The notes under the pieces are model-generated. The model did not search any database. It was not told the DNA's origin and saw only the letters and a list, made by a program, of their open reading frames with translations. 64,000 nucleotides of DNA from Streptomyces sp. NBC_00464 (GTDB taxonomy: Bacteria > Actinomycetota > Actinomycetes > Streptomycetales > Streptomycetaceae). The stretch's first letter is position 1. The number at the start of each line of letters is the position of its first letter. This document shows positions 22,951 to 32,021 of the stretch, one piece after another. The stretch lies in the NCBI RefSeq assembly GCF_036013915.1, contig NZ_CP107899.1, positions 1,984,001-2,048,000 of the forward strand. The letters run 5' to 3'. The position numbers were made by a program, and so were the translations under genes.

Positions 22951-25371
22951 TCACGCCGCGGCCGGGATCCTCCGCTCCGCCGGGGCCGTGGCCGGGGCGA
23001 GGGCGATCTCCAGGACCTGGCGGACGTCCGTGACCGGGTGGACCTCCAGCGTGTCCAGCACCTCGGCGGGGACGTCGTCCAGGTCGGCCTCGTTGCGCTG
23101 GGGGATCACCACGGTGGTGATGCCCGCGCGGTGGGCGGCCAGCAGCTTCTGCTTCAGGCCGCCGATCGGCAGCACCCGTCCGGTCAGCGACACCTCACCG
23201 GTCATCGCCACATCCGTACGGACCAGCCGTCCGGAGAGCAGCGAGGCCAGCGCGGTCGTCAGGGTGATGCCCGCACTCGGGCCGTCCTTGGGGACCGCGC
23301 CCGCCGGGAAGTGGATGTGCACGCCCCGGTCCTTGAGGTCGGCGACCGGCAGCTCCAGTTCCGCGCCGTGCGAGCGCAGGAAGCTCAGCGCGATCTGCGC
23401 GGACTCCTTCATGACGTCGCCGAGCTGACCGGTCAGCGTCAGTCCGGACGCCCCGGTCTCCGGGTCGGCGAGCGACGCCTCCACGAAGAGCACGTCACCG
23501 CCCGCCCCGGTCACCGCGAGCCCGGTGGCCACGCCCGGCACCGCGGTGCGGCGCCCGGCCGGGTCCTGGGCGGACTCGGGGACGTGGTGCGGCCGGCCGA
23601 TGAGACCACGCAGGTCCTCGTCGGTCACCGTGAACGGCAGCTCGCGGTCGCCCAGTTCGTGCTGGGCCGCGACCTTGCGCAGCAGCCGGGCGACGGAACG
23701 CTCCAGGTTCCGGACACCGGCCTCCCTCGTGTACTCGCCGGCCAGCTTGCGCAGGGCGGACTCGTCGAGGGTGACCTCTTCCTTCTCCAGACCGGCCCGC
23801 TCCAGCTGGCGCGGGAGCAGGTGGTCGCGGGCGATGACGACCTTCTCGTCCTCGGTGTAGCCGTCGAGCCTGACCAGTTCCATCCGGTCGAGCAGGGCCT
23901 CCGGGATGGCGTCCAGGACGTTGGCGGTGGCGAGGAAGACGACGTCGCTGAGGTCGAGTTCGACCTCCAGGTAGTGGTCGCGGAAGGTGTGGTTCTGTGC
24001 CGGGTCGAGCACTTCGAGGAGGGCCGCGGCGGGGTCGCCGCGGAAGTCGGAGCCGACCTTGTCGATCTCGTCGAGCAGGACGACCGGGTTCATCGAACCG
24101 GCCTCCTTGATGGCGCGGACGATGCGGCCGGGGAGTGCGCCGACGTACGTACGCCGGTGGCCACGGATCTCCGCCTCGTCCCGGACACCGCCGAGTGCGA
24201 CGCGGACGAACTTGCGGCCCATGGCGTGCGCCACGGATTCACCGAGCGAGGTCTTTCCGACCCCGGGCGGCCCGACCAGGGCCAGCACCGCACCGCCGCG
24301 ACGCCCGCCGACCACACCCAGCCCGCGATCGGCGCGCCGCTTGCGCACCGCGAGGTACTCGGTGATGCGCTCCTTCACGTCCTGCAGGCCCGCGTGTTCG
24401 GCGTCGAGGACCTCCTGGGCGCCCTTGATGTCGTACGCGTCCTCGGTCCGCTCGGTCCAAGGCAGTTCGAGGACGGTGTCGAGCCAGGTCCTGATCCAGG
24501 AGCCCTCGGGACTCTGGTCGGAGGAACGCTCCAGCTTGTCGACCTCCTTGAGCGCGGCCTCGCGGACGTGCTCGGGAAGGTCGGCGGCCTCGACGCGTGC
24601 CCGGTAGTCGTCCGACTCGTCCTCCGGGTCGCCGTTGAGCTCGGAGAGCTCCTTGCGTACGGCATCGAGCTGGCGCCGCAGCAGGAACTCGCGCTGCTGC
24701 TTGTCGACGCCCTCCTGGACGTCCTTGGCGATGGACTCGGCGACGTCCTGCTCGGCGAGGTGCTCGCCGAGCCACTGGATGGCGAGCTTCAGCCGGGCGA
24801 CCGCGTCGGCGGTCTCCAGCAGCTGCACCTTCTGGGCCGTGGTGAGGAAGGGTGAGTAGCCGGAATTGTCGGCGAGCGCGGAGACGTCCTCGATCTGCTG
24901 GACCCGGTCCACGACCTGCCAGGCGCCACGCTTCTTCAGCCAGCTGGTGGCGAGCGCCTTGTACTCCTTGACCAGCTCGGCGGCGGCTCCGGGGAGGGGT
25001 TCGGGGACGGAGACGTCGACCCGGGTCCCCTCCACCCAGAGGGCGGCACCGGGACCGCTGGTCCCGGCCCCGATCCGCACGCGGCCACGGCCGCGGATGA
25101 GCGCGCCGGGGTCGCCGTCGGAGAGCCGTCCGACCTGCTCGACGGTGCCGATGACACCGATCCCGGTGTACGAGCCGTCGATGCGCGGGACGAGCAGCAC
25201 CTCGGGCTTGCCGCCGCTCTCGCCGGCCGCGGCCTGGGCGGCCTCGACGGCAGCGCGCACCTCGGTGTCGGACAGATCCAGAGGAACCACCATTCCGGGC
25301 AGCACGACCTCGTCGTCGAGCGGCAGCACAGGCAGGGTCAGCGGTGTGACGGCGTTGGACTCAGTAGCCAT
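22951..25371 (-). CDS. lon: ATP-dependent protease Lon
   Basis: 806-residue cytosolic AAA+ protease that degrades misfolded and regulatory proteins. It has an N-terminal substrate-binding domain, Walker A GPPGVGKTS (367-375), Walker B VVLLDEIDKVG, and the protease domain with catalytic Ser699 in PKDGPSAGIT and Lys740 in LPIGGLKQK. Length matches bacterial Lon. The ATG at 25371 has GGGGAGATC directly upstream and starts MATESNAVTPLTLPVLPL, so the slightly longer frame is discarded. A HAIR-like inverted repeat upstream suggests control by HspR, the known repressor of lon in Streptomyces. Confidence 0.98.
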   Translation of the reverse strand: MATESNAVTPLTLPVLPLDDEVVLPGMVVPLDLSDTEVRAAVEAAQAAAGESGGKPEVLLVPRIDGSYTGIGVIGTVEQVGRLSDGDPGALIRGRGRVRIGAGTSGPGAALWVEGTRVDVSVPEPLPGAAAELVKEYKALATSWLKKRGAWQVVDRVQQIEDVSALADNSGYSPFLTTAQKVQLLETADAVARLKLAIQWLGEHLAEQDVAESIAKDVQEGVDKQQREFLLRRQLDAVRKELSELNGDPEDESDDYRARVEAADLPEHVREAALKEVDKLERSSDQSPEGSWIRTWLDTVLELPWTERTEDAYDIKGAQEVLDAEHAGLQDVKERITEYLAVRKRRADRGLGVVGGRRGGAVLALVGPPGVGKTSLGESVAHAMGRKFVRVALGGVRDEAEIRGHRRTYVGALPGRIVRAIKEAGSMNPVVLLDEIDKVGSDFRGDPAAALLEVLDPAQNHTFRDHYLEVELDLSDVVFLATANVLDAIPEALLDRMELVRLDGYTEDEKVVIARDHLLPRQLERAGLEKEEVTLDESALRKLAGEYTREAGVRNLERSVARLLRKVAAQHELGDRELPFTVTDEDLRGLIGRPHHVPESAQDPAGRRTAVPGVATGLAVTGAGGDVLFVEASLADPETGASGLTLTGQLGDVMKESAQIALSFLRSHGAELELPVADLKDRGVHIHFPAGAVPKDGPSAGITLTTALASLLSGRLVRTDVAMTGEVSLTGRVLPIGGLKQKLLAAHRAGITTVVIPQRNEADLDDVPAEVLDTLEVHPVTDVRQVLEIALAPATAPAERRIPAAA

Positions 25372-25388
25372 GATCTCCCCTTCGGCAC

Positions 25389-25430
25389 TCAAGTTGAGCT
25401 ATGAAGACTCAATGCTTGTGAGCCGCTCAA
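25389..25430 (-). promoter_or_regulatory. HspR operator-like (HAIR) repeats upstream of lon
   Basis: TTGAG-N9-CTCAA at 25394-25412 (TTGAGCTATGAAGACTCAA) has the arm sequence and spacing of the HAIR element CTTGAGT-N7-ACTCAAG. Extra half-sites CTCAA at 25389-25393 and 25426-25430 and TTGTG at 25416-25420 flank it. The block lies 18-60 bases upstream of the lon start, in promoter position. Confidence 0.75.
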
Positions 25431-25590
25431 TGTTCCCCTGGGTGCGTTCGCTGTGAGCGATCGCGGTACGGCTGCCGCTGGGTGCCCTGTGTGCAACACC
25501 GGTCACCACCCTCGTAGTCCCCGCGACCCCACTGGCCCGCGTACGCGAAATCCTGTGGAGGCCTTCGGTGGCGCAGGACAGGATGGCGCC

Positions 25591-26169
25591 ATGACCGATT
25601 CCGCGCTTCCCTCGCATGCCCTCCTCGTCGTGGACGTCCAGAAGGCCGGGGTCACCGGGGACAGGGCGGTGCCCGGGGCGGCCGGACTCCTGGAGCGGAC
25701 CGCCGACCTGATCGCGCGGGCCCGACAGAGCGGCGCGCTCGTCGTCCACCTCCAGAACGACGGCGCCCCCGGCGCGGGCGACGAGCCCCACACCCCGGGC
25801 TGGGCGCTCCACCTGCCCGTCGAGGAGGGCCCCACGGAGTCCGTGATCCGCAAGACCCGGGACGACGGCTTCGCCGGTACACCGCTGGGCTCCTTGCTGA
25901 GCGGGGCGGGCGTCGGGGCGGTCGCCGTCTGTGGCGTGATGTCGGAGATGTGCGTCCAGGCGACGGCCCGCACGGCCCTGGCCCTGGGCTACCGGGTCGT
26001 CCTCCCTCACGACGCGCACGCGACGCAGGACGTCCCCGCAGCTCCCGGGATCAGCGAGGCGGTTCCGGCCGCCGTGGTGTCCCGGGTCGCGGCGTGGGCG
26101 ATCAGCGGGGATGCGGACGTCACGACGGCGGCCGCGGACGTGACGTTCGGGGCGCCGCCGCAGCCGTAG
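25591..26169 (+). CDS. Isochorismatase-like cysteine hydrolase
   Basis: 192 residues of the isochorismatase/nicotinamidase superfamily. The catalytic triad is visible: Asp in LLVVDVQKAG, Lys in VIRKTRDDGF, and Cys in GVMSEMCVQATARTAL. The substrate is uncertain; the absence of the nicotinamidase metal-binding DxHxxH motif argues against nicotinamide. The ATG at 25591 follows GGACAGGATGG. It is divergent from lon across 219 bases. Confidence 0.85.
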   Translation: MTDSALPSHALLVVDVQKAGVTGDRAVPGAAGLLERTADLIARARQSGALVVHLQNDGAPGAGDEPHTPGWALHLPVEEGPTESVIRKTRDDGFAGTPLGSLLSGAGVGAVAVCGVMSEMCVQATARTALALGYRVVLPHDAHATQDVPAAPGISEAVPAAVVSRVAAWAISGDADVTTAAADVTFGAPPQP

Positions 26170-26227
26170 CCGTGGTCATGCGGATGCGGGCTGGTCAGGG
26201 GTCTGGCGGGACGGGCAGAGTGCCGGT

Positions 26228-26712
26228 ATGAACGACGACCGAGGGCTGAACCGGGACGGCACGATCGCACGGGAGGGCTCGCTGAGCCGGGTCCAGGAGG
26301 AGTTCGCGCCTGCCTGTTGCTCCCGCGCTGGCACAAGCAGGCCGCCGAGGCCACCACGGACGCCGAACGCCGCGCCCTGAGCCGCCGCGCTGCCCGCCGG
26401 ATCGTCCGTACGGGCTTCACCCCGGTCATGCCGCAGTGGGGCGGCTGGACCAGTGACCTGGCCGAGTCCGCCGAGCTCTTCGCCCGCTACTACCCGCATC
26501 TTCCCGAGCGGGCCGGGCAGATGCGGGTGGCCGCGCGCACGGGCCGCACCCCGACCGCCGATCCGGCCGTCCTGTCCCTGCTCGTCGACGACCTCGCCCC
26601 CTGGCTGGCGGCCGAACACATCGCGGTGCACGGCGAGAAGGCCCCACGCCCCTGTCCGCGTCCGCTTCCGCATGCGCCGCGCGTGAACCGACTCGCGTCC
26701 GGCCCCCGATAG
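26228..26712 (+). pseudogene. Frameshifted hypothetical gene
   Basis: An ATG at 26228 opens MNDDRGLNRDGTIAREGSLS and runs to about EEFAP near 26307. It then leaves the frame of a well-formed coding stretch that continues to 26712 (LLPRWHKQAAEATTDAERRALSRRAARRIVRTGFTPVMPQWGGWTSDLAESAELFARYYPHLPE). The downstream frame has no good start (TTG at 26317, no ribosome site). A deletion of 3n+1 bases near 26300-26315 would explain this. Near the end the other frame reads VRVRFRMRRA then stop, so a second shift is possible. The ancestral product is not recognised. Alternatively the downstream frame is a real short gene starting at TTG. Confidence 0.5.
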
Positions 26713-26728
26713 AGGAGGTGTGAGCCAC

Positions 26729-27322
26729 TTGCGCCCCGCGGGGAACGACCGGAACGACGAGGCGCTGCTGCGTGCCGTCGCACAGGGGGACACGACCGCT
26801 CTGGCCGCGCTCTACGACCGGCACGCCGGCTGGCTGCTGGCCCGGCTGAACCGGCGGTGCGCGGACCCCGAGACCGTACGGGAGGTGCTCCAGGACACGT
26901 TCGTCACGGCCTGGCGCTCCGCCGGTACGCACCGGGGCGCCGAGGCCGGCGGCTGGCTCTGGGTGATCGCCGCCCGCCGGCTGGTCGACGCGCAGCGGAC
27001 CCGGGCCAGGACGGAGCGCGTGGCGCAGGCCGAGCAAGCCGGTGGCGCGGAGTGGACGGCCGCCGTGCCGTCCGCCGAGGACCGGGTCCTGGCCGGTCTG
27101 GAGTACGGCGACGTCGGTGCCGCGCTCGACCGGATCTCGCCGGAACTCCGGGAGGTCCTGCGGGCGACGGTCATCGACGGGCTGACCACCCGGGAGGCCG
27201 CCCGGCTGCTCGGCATACCGGAGGGCACGGTCAAGACCCGGGCCATGCGGGCCCGGCGCGAGCTGCGGGCGGCACTGGACCGGCTGCTTGTGGAGAACGG
27301 TCCCTTGGGAGGCACGGCATGA
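26729..27322 (+). CDS. ECF-type RNA polymerase sigma factor
   Basis: 197 residues with region 2 (DTTALAALYDRHAGWLLARLNRRCADPETVREVLQDTFVTAWRSA) and region 4 (LDRISPELREVLRATVIDGLTTREAARLLGIPEGTVKTRAMRARRELRAAL). It directs RNA polymerase to promoters of an unknown regulon. GGAGG at 26714-26718 fits the TTG at 26729 (10-base spacing), while the GTG at 26720 would touch the ribosome site. The stop overlaps the next gene (ATGA), whose product carries an anti-sigma-type zinc motif. Confidence 0.93.
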   Translation: MRPAGNDRNDEALLRAVAQGDTTALAALYDRHAGWLLARLNRRCADPETVREVLQDTFVTAWRSAGTHRGAEAGGWLWVIAARRLVDAQRTRARTERVAQAEQAGGAEWTAAVPSAEDRVLAGLEYGDVGAALDRISPELREVLRATVIDGLTTREAARLLGIPEGTVKTRAMRARRELRAALDRLLVENGPLGGTA

Positions 27323-28227
27323 CGGCCTGGCATGTGGGAGACGAACTGGCCGGGCGGTACGCGGCGGGGACCGCCGCCGAGACCGACGCCTGGTCGCTGG
27401 AGAAGCACGTCGAGTCGTGTGCGCTCTGCGCGGCCCGGGTGTCTGCGGCGGTACGCGGCCGGGGGGCCGCGGCACCGCTGCTGGAGGGGGTGCGCGCGGC
27501 GGTGCTCGAAGCCGCGGCGGCGCAGCCGGTGCGGGGGCGCTCGTGGTGGCGGGCCCGGGTGCGGGGGCGCCCGCGGTTGCCGGTGCCGGGGCCCGCCACC
27601 CGGGCCGGCCGGTTGCTGTGGGCCGCCGGGCCCGCCCTGCGCGGGTCATGGGCGGCGGCGCTGGTGCTGGTGGCGCTCGGGTCCGTCGCGCTGGCGTACG
27701 GGGGCGGGCTCGGCGGCTCGGCGCGGCCGCTGCTCCTGGTCGTCGCGCCGGTGCTGCCGCTCGCCGGGGTCGGCGTCTCGTACGGGCGCTCCGCCGACCC
27801 GATGCACGAGATCGCCGCGACGACGCCGGGCGGCGGGCTGCGGCTGCTGTTGATCAGGACCGCCGCGGTGCTCGCGGTGACCGTCCCGGTGCTCGCCCTT
27901 GCCTGGGCGGCGCTGCCCGCTTCGGCTGCCGGTCCGGGGGCCGTGGCGTGGCTGCTGCCTGGCCTCGCCATGACGCTGGGGGCGCTGGCGCTCGGCTCGT
28001 ACGTCGGCTGCCGCACCGGCGCCTCGTCCGTCGCCGGGTGCTGGGCCGTCGCCGTCGTCGTACCGACGTTCACCACATCGCCTTCGGGACTCGACGCGCC
28101 GCTGGCGGCCGGTGCCCACTACTTCGCGGGGCCCGCCGCCCAGGGTGCCTGGGCTGCCGCGGCCGTGCTCTGCGCCGGGCTGCTGGCCCTGCGCCGCAGA
28201 TCCTTCGACCACCTGGAGACATCATGA
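27319..28227 (+). CDS. Zinc-finger anti-sigma-like membrane protein
   Basis: 302 residues. Near residue 30 the sequence EKHVESCALCAARV gives the H-x3-C-x2-C zinc motif of ZAS anti-sigma factors. About six membrane helices follow (AALVLVALGSVALAYG, LLLVVAPVLPLAGVG, LIRTAAVLAVTVPVLALAWAAL and others). Translationally coupled to the sigma gene, it probably holds that sigma factor inactive at the membrane. The large membrane part is unusual for a simple anti-sigma factor and may couple sigma release to the ABC exporter encoded next. Confidence 0.88.
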   Translation: MTAWHVGDELAGRYAAGTAAETDAWSLEKHVESCALCAARVSAAVRGRGAAAPLLEGVRAAVLEAAAAQPVRGRSWWRARVRGRPRLPVPGPATRAGRLLWAAGPALRGSWAAALVLVALGSVALAYGGGLGGSARPLLLVVAPVLPLAGVGVSYGRSADPMHEIAATTPGGGLRLLLIRTAAVLAVTVPVLALAWAALPASAAGPGAVAWLLPGLAMTLGALALGSYVGCRTGASSVAGCWAVAVVVPTFTTSPSGLDAPLAAGAHYFAGPAAQGAWAAAAVLCAGLLALRRRSFDHLETS

Positions 28228-28237
28228 GCGTGACCGC

Positions 28238-29014
28238 GTGAACAGCACGGTCAGGGTTTCGGGACTGACGGTCCGCCACCGTCGCACGACCGCGCTGGAC
28301 GCCGTCGATCTCGACTTCGCGCCCGGCGTGCACGGCCTCCTCGGGCCGAACGGCGCCGGCAAGACGTCGCTGATCAGGGTGGTGTCGACGGCCGTCGCAC
28401 CGGCCTCCGGGCGGGTCGAACTGCTCGGCAGCCAGGTGGGTGCGGACGCGGACCACCGCAGCCGCGCGGCGGTCCGGCGCAGGCTCGGCTATCTGCCGCA
28501 GGAGTTCGGCTACTACCCGGGCTTCACCGTCCGCGAGTTCGTCGCCTATGTGGCGTGGCTCAAGGAGATGGACGGCGCCCTGATCGCGGGCGCCGTGGAG
28601 CGTGCGGTGGACCGGGTGGGCCTGACGGACCGCATCGATGCCCGGATGAAGACCCTGTCGGGCGGGATGGTCCGGCGCGTGGGCATCGCGCAGGCGATCG
28701 TCAACGAACCGGAGCTGCTGCTGCTCGACGAGCCGACCGCCGGGCTCGACCCGGAGCAGCGGGTGGAGTTCCGCGCGCTGATGCGGGAGCTCGGCGAACG
28801 GGCCACGGTCATCCTCTCCACGCACCTGGTCGAGGACGTGGTCACGGCCTGCGCCGATGTGACGCTGGTCGAGGCGGGCCGAATCGCGTACCGGGGGACG
28901 ACGGCCGAGCTGGCGGCCCTGGGCAGCGACGGGGACCGGCTCGACGGCAGCCCCATCGAGCGCGGCTACACCGCGGCCCTGCTCACCCACCGTTCGACGG
29001 CGGCCGCCCGATGA
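28238..29014 (+). CDS. ABC transporter ATP-binding protein
   Basis: 258 residues: Walker A GPNGAGKTS (36-44), signature LSGGM, Walker B LLLLDEPTAGLDP and switch histidine in LSTHLVED. The Gly after LSGG is Met, as in DrrA/CcmA-type exporters. It powers the membrane proteins that follow. The start is GTG at 28238, 10 bases after the anti-sigma-like gene's stop and without a strong ribosome site, so translation is probably coupled. Confidence 0.93.
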   Translation: MNSTVRVSGLTVRHRRTTALDAVDLDFAPGVHGLLGPNGAGKTSLIRVVSTAVAPASGRVELLGSQVGADADHRSRAAVRRRLGYLPQEFGYYPGFTVREFVAYVAWLKEMDGALIAGAVERAVDRVGLTDRIDARMKTLSGGMVRRVGIAQAIVNEPELLLLDEPTAGLDPEQRVEFRALMRELGERATVILSTHLVEDVVTACADVTLVEAGRIAYRGTTAELAALGSDGDRLDGSPIERGYTAALLTHRSTAAAR

Positions 29015-30360
29015 CGACGACCGACAACTCCGTTGCCCGGAAAGAGGAGCAGGACGCCTCCGGGTCCGCCCGCTCCCCCGTCGCCGCGTACCGGCCGACG
29101 CTCCTCGCGCTGCGGACCGAGCTGCGCCGCGGCATCGCGCCGTGGACCGGTGTCTGTACGGCGGTCATGCTCGCCGTCACCATGGCGGCCAAGGCCGATA
29201 CCTGGCAGGGGAGCTGGGGCGAGACCCAGGGACTGCTGCATTCCGGCGCCACCCTGCTCGTCGGCCCGCTGGTGGCGGCCGCCTCCTGCTGGCAGGGCGC
29301 CCGCGAGCACCGGCGCTCGACCACCGAACTCTGGCTCTCCACCCCGCGCCCCAGGTCGACGCGGGCCGTGGTGGCCGCGCTGCCGCTCGCGCTCTGGGCG
29401 GTCGCCGGGTATCTCGTCGCGCTGGCCGCCTCGCTGCTGGCCACCTGGCCGTACGCCGGGGGCGGGAGTCCGTTCCCGTCCTTCGCCGTCGCGGACAGCG
29501 CCTTCCTGGTGGCCGTCGGACTGGTCGGGTTCGTCGTCGGGCAGCGGTGCCGGTGGCGGCTGGCCGCGCCCGTTCTCGCCGCGCTGCTGTATCTCGTGCT
29601 GGGGGTGCCGAGCTACTCCGAGTCCTCGGCCCAGTTCCTCGACCCGGCCGTGCAGTACGCGCTCGACGGGTCGCTGCCCGTGTGGTGGTTCGCCCCGGCG
29701 ATGGTGGCCTGGACCTGCGGTCTCGCCCTGGCCGCTCTGATCGCCCATGCGGCCAGGCGCCGGTTCCTCGCCGTCGTACCGCTCGCCCTGGCGGCTACGG
29801 TCGCCGCGCTGATCGTGGACACCGGCCCCGGTCTGCTGCGGGAGGACCCGGCCACGGACCGCGTCACCTGCACGGACGGCACCCCGCAGCTCTGCCTGAC
29901 CGGGTACGACGGGCCTCTGCTGCCGCAGGTCTCCCAGGCACTGTCCGGGCTGCTCGGCCGGCTGGACGGAGTGCCGGGGGCGCCGGTCCGCTATGTGGAC
30001 CAGGAGACGCGGCCGGGCTCCGGTGCTGCCTGGATGCCGACGCCGAACCTCGGCTGGTACCTCCTGCGAGGACGGCTGCAGCATGCGGAGGACTTCGCCT
30101 GGCAGGTGGCCTACCGGTTGGCGAACCGGGAGTGCCCGGACGCCGTCCACACCGGCCGGGTGACGGCGACCGACGACGCCGTCACGAACTGGCTCGCCGG
30201 CGCGTCGCAGAGCCCCGGCGCATCGCCTGCCCCCGGCGCGGAGAAGTCCCCGCAGCTCCGTCGGCTCGAAGCCATGCCGGCCCCCGAGCGCCGGGCCTGG
30301 CTCGGCCGCTTCCTGGCCACGCACACGAGCTGCTCCCCGTCGGAGGTGCCCGTCCTGTGA
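29011..30360 (+). CDS. ABC-2-type membrane component
   Basis: 449 residues with about six membrane helices in the first 270 residues, then a roughly 180-residue soluble C-terminal region with four cysteines (VTCTDGTPQLCLTGY, NRECPDAV, THTSCSPSE) that is probably extracytoplasmic and disulfide-bonded. It overlaps the ATPase gene by 4 bases, so it is the likely permease. The soluble tail has no family I recognise and could sense or bind the exported substrate. Confidence 0.8.
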   Translation: MTTTDNSVARKEEQDASGSARSPVAAYRPTLLALRTELRRGIAPWTGVCTAVMLAVTMAAKADTWQGSWGETQGLLHSGATLLVGPLVAAASCWQGAREHRRSTTELWLSTPRPRSTRAVVAALPLALWAVAGYLVALAASLLATWPYAGGGSPFPSFAVADSAFLVAVGLVGFVVGQRCRWRLAAPVLAALLYLVLGVPSYSESSAQFLDPAVQYALDGSLPVWWFAPAMVAWTCGLALAALIAHAARRRFLAVVPLALAATVAALIVDTGPGLLREDPATDRVTCTDGTPQLCLTGYDGPLLPQVSQALSGLLGRLDGVPGAPVRYVDQETRPGSGAAWMPTPNLGWYLLRGRLQHAEDFAWQVAYRLANRECPDAVHTGRVTATDDAVTNWLAGASQSPGASPAPGAEKSPQLRRLEAMPAPERRAWLGRFLATHTSCSPSEVPVL

Positions 30361-30989
30361 ACACGGCCGCCGGAACCACCACGAAACGTTCGGCACTCCT
30401 CCCCGTCCTCTATATGCGCTCCCGGGGCCTCCCCCGCACCGCCGCCGCGCTGGCCTGCGTCGTCCTCCTCGCCGCCTGGTCCGCCGACCGGCTGGAGAGT
30501 CACTTCGACCCGGGCGCCCGCGTCCCGGTCCTCGTGCTGGCGCCGCTGCTGGTGTCCGCGGCCATCGGCACCAGCCTGTACGCCGCCGCCGACGAGCTCG
30601 ACCGGACCGCGGTGCACCGCTGGTGGCCCCGGCGGCTGCTGCACCTGCTCGCGCTCACCGTCCCGGCCGCGGCGGCTCTCGCGCTGGCCGTCCCCGGGCA
30701 TCCCGGGGAGTTCGGCGCCCCGGGCATGATCCGTAACGTGCTCGGCGCCACCGGGGTGGCGGCCGCCTCCGCAGCCCTGATCGGCGCCCGGCTGAGCTGG
30801 CTGCCGATGACGGTCTACGGCGGCGCGGTGTACCTGGCCGCACCGCGCACCCCGGGCGGCGCGGCCTCCGTGTGGGCCTGGCTGATGCAGCCGGGGCCGC
30901 AGCCCGGGGCGTGGGGGGCGGCGCTGCTGGCGTACGCGGCGGGGACCGCGCTGTTCGCGGTACGGGGCGCCCGCCCCGAACGCGGCTGA
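30357..30989 (+). CDS. Small multi-pass membrane protein of the ABC operon
   Basis: 210 residues, five to six hydrophobic helices (AAALACVVLLAAWSA, VPVLVLAPLLVSAAIG, LLHLLALTVPAAAALALAV, GATGVAAASAALIGA, LLAYAAGTALFAV). It overlaps the previous gene by 4 bases with GTG start at 30357. Probably a second transmembrane subunit of the exporter. A hairpin follows. Confidence 0.8.
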   Translation: MNTAAGTTTKRSALLPVLYMRSRGLPRTAAALACVVLLAAWSADRLESHFDPGARVPVLVLAPLLVSAAIGTSLYAAADELDRTAVHRWWPRRLLHLLALTVPAAAALALAVPGHPGEFGAPGMIRNVLGATGVAAASAALIGARLSWLPMTVYGGAVYLAAPRTPGGAASVWAWLMQPGPQPGAWGAALLAYAAGTALFAVRGARPERG

Positions 30990-31023
30990 CCGCACCCCGA
31001 TCGGCCGGTGTTCGGCTAAACCG

Positions 31024-31051
31024 CTGGCCCGGCCACTGCCGGGCGGGCCAG
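31024..31051. terminator. Hairpin ending the ECF/ABC operon
   Basis: CTGGCCCGGC, loop CACT, GCCGGG-C-GGGCCAG: a 13-base stem with one bulge, 35 bases after the last stop of the operon. Confidence 0.65.
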
Positions 31052-31093
31052 GATGACGGGAACACCGACCGCCATCCACCGGAGACCAGCGCC

Positions 31094-31786
31094 ATGCCCC
31101 TCATCCTCGGCCCCGACGCCCTCGCCCCCGTCACCCTGGACCGCCGCGAGGGACCGTACGGAGAGGTCGTCCTGCGCAGGCGGGGCGAGGACTTCGAGAT
31201 CATCGCCAACGGGTGCTTCCTGATGGACACCTCGGACGGGCGCTCGGAGCGGCTGCTGATCGACGCCGCACTTGCCGCGCTGCCCGCCGGCCGGCCCGCC
31301 CCGGCGGTGCTCATCGGCGGACTCGGCGTCGGGTTCTCGCTCGCCCGGGCCGCCGCCGAGCCCCGGTGGGGCCGGATCGCGGTCGCCGAGCGGGAGCAGG
31401 CCATCGTCGACTGGCACCTGGACGGGCCGCTGGCCGGGATCTCGGGGGCGGCGCTCGCCGATCCGCGGACCGCGGTCCTGACGACGGACCTCGTCGCCTA
31501 CCTCCGTACGACTACGGACCGTTACGACGCACTGTGTCTCGACATCGACAACGGGCCGGACTGGACCGTCACCGAGGACAACGGAAATCTGTACTCCCCG
31601 GCCGGACTCGCCGACTGCCACGCGCGGCTCACGCCGGGCGGCGTGCTCGCGGTGTGGTCCGCACAACCGTCCGCGGAGTTCGAACAGGCCTTGCGGAATG
31701 CCGGATTCCATGGGGTAAGGACGGAAGAGGTAGGTGTTGCCCGAGGTGTGCCCGACGTGGTCCATCTCGCAATTCGAGCGGACTGA
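31094..31786 (+). CDS. Spermidine-synthase-like methyltransferase-fold protein
   Basis: 230 residues with the SAM-binding fold of the spermidine synthase family: VLIGGLGVGFSLA is the glycine-rich motif, IAVAEREQAIVDWHL carries the acidic residue, and LCLDIDNGPDWTVTEDNGNLYS the active-site-like region. It lacks the N-terminal beta-barrel and is shorter than true SpeE, so it may be a methyltransferase or an orphan aminopropyltransferase. The start ATG at 31094 has only a weak ribosome site (GGAG at 31081-31084). Confidence 0.75.
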   Translation: MPLILGPDALAPVTLDRREGPYGEVVLRRRGEDFEIIANGCFLMDTSDGRSERLLIDAALAALPAGRPAPAVLIGGLGVGFSLARAAAEPRWGRIAVAEREQAIVDWHLDGPLAGISGAALADPRTAVLTTDLVAYLRTTTDRYDALCLDIDNGPDWTVTEDNGNLYSPAGLADCHARLTPGGVLAVWSAQPSAEFEQALRNAGFHGVRTEEVGVARGVPDVVHLAIRAD

Positions 31787-32021
31787 GATCCCCCCGCCGG
31801 GTATGCGGGACCCCCGGACGCCCGGGGGCCAAGTGTCACAAGCGCGACACTCCGCCTCCCCTGTTCCCCCGGACCGCCCCCGCGGCCTTGCACCCTGCGT
31901 AGCCGGGAGCCCTCCGCTGCCTTTACGCTGCTGACCGACAGCGGGATCACCCACGAAATTCACGAGCGAAAACCGTACGTCCGGGGGAATGGCCTCCGTG
32001 AGAACGGGCAGGGGCGGGGCG

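Noticed and set aside
22930..24855. 641-residue plus-strand ORF opposite lon
   Set aside because: Shadow of lon; no recognisable motifs.
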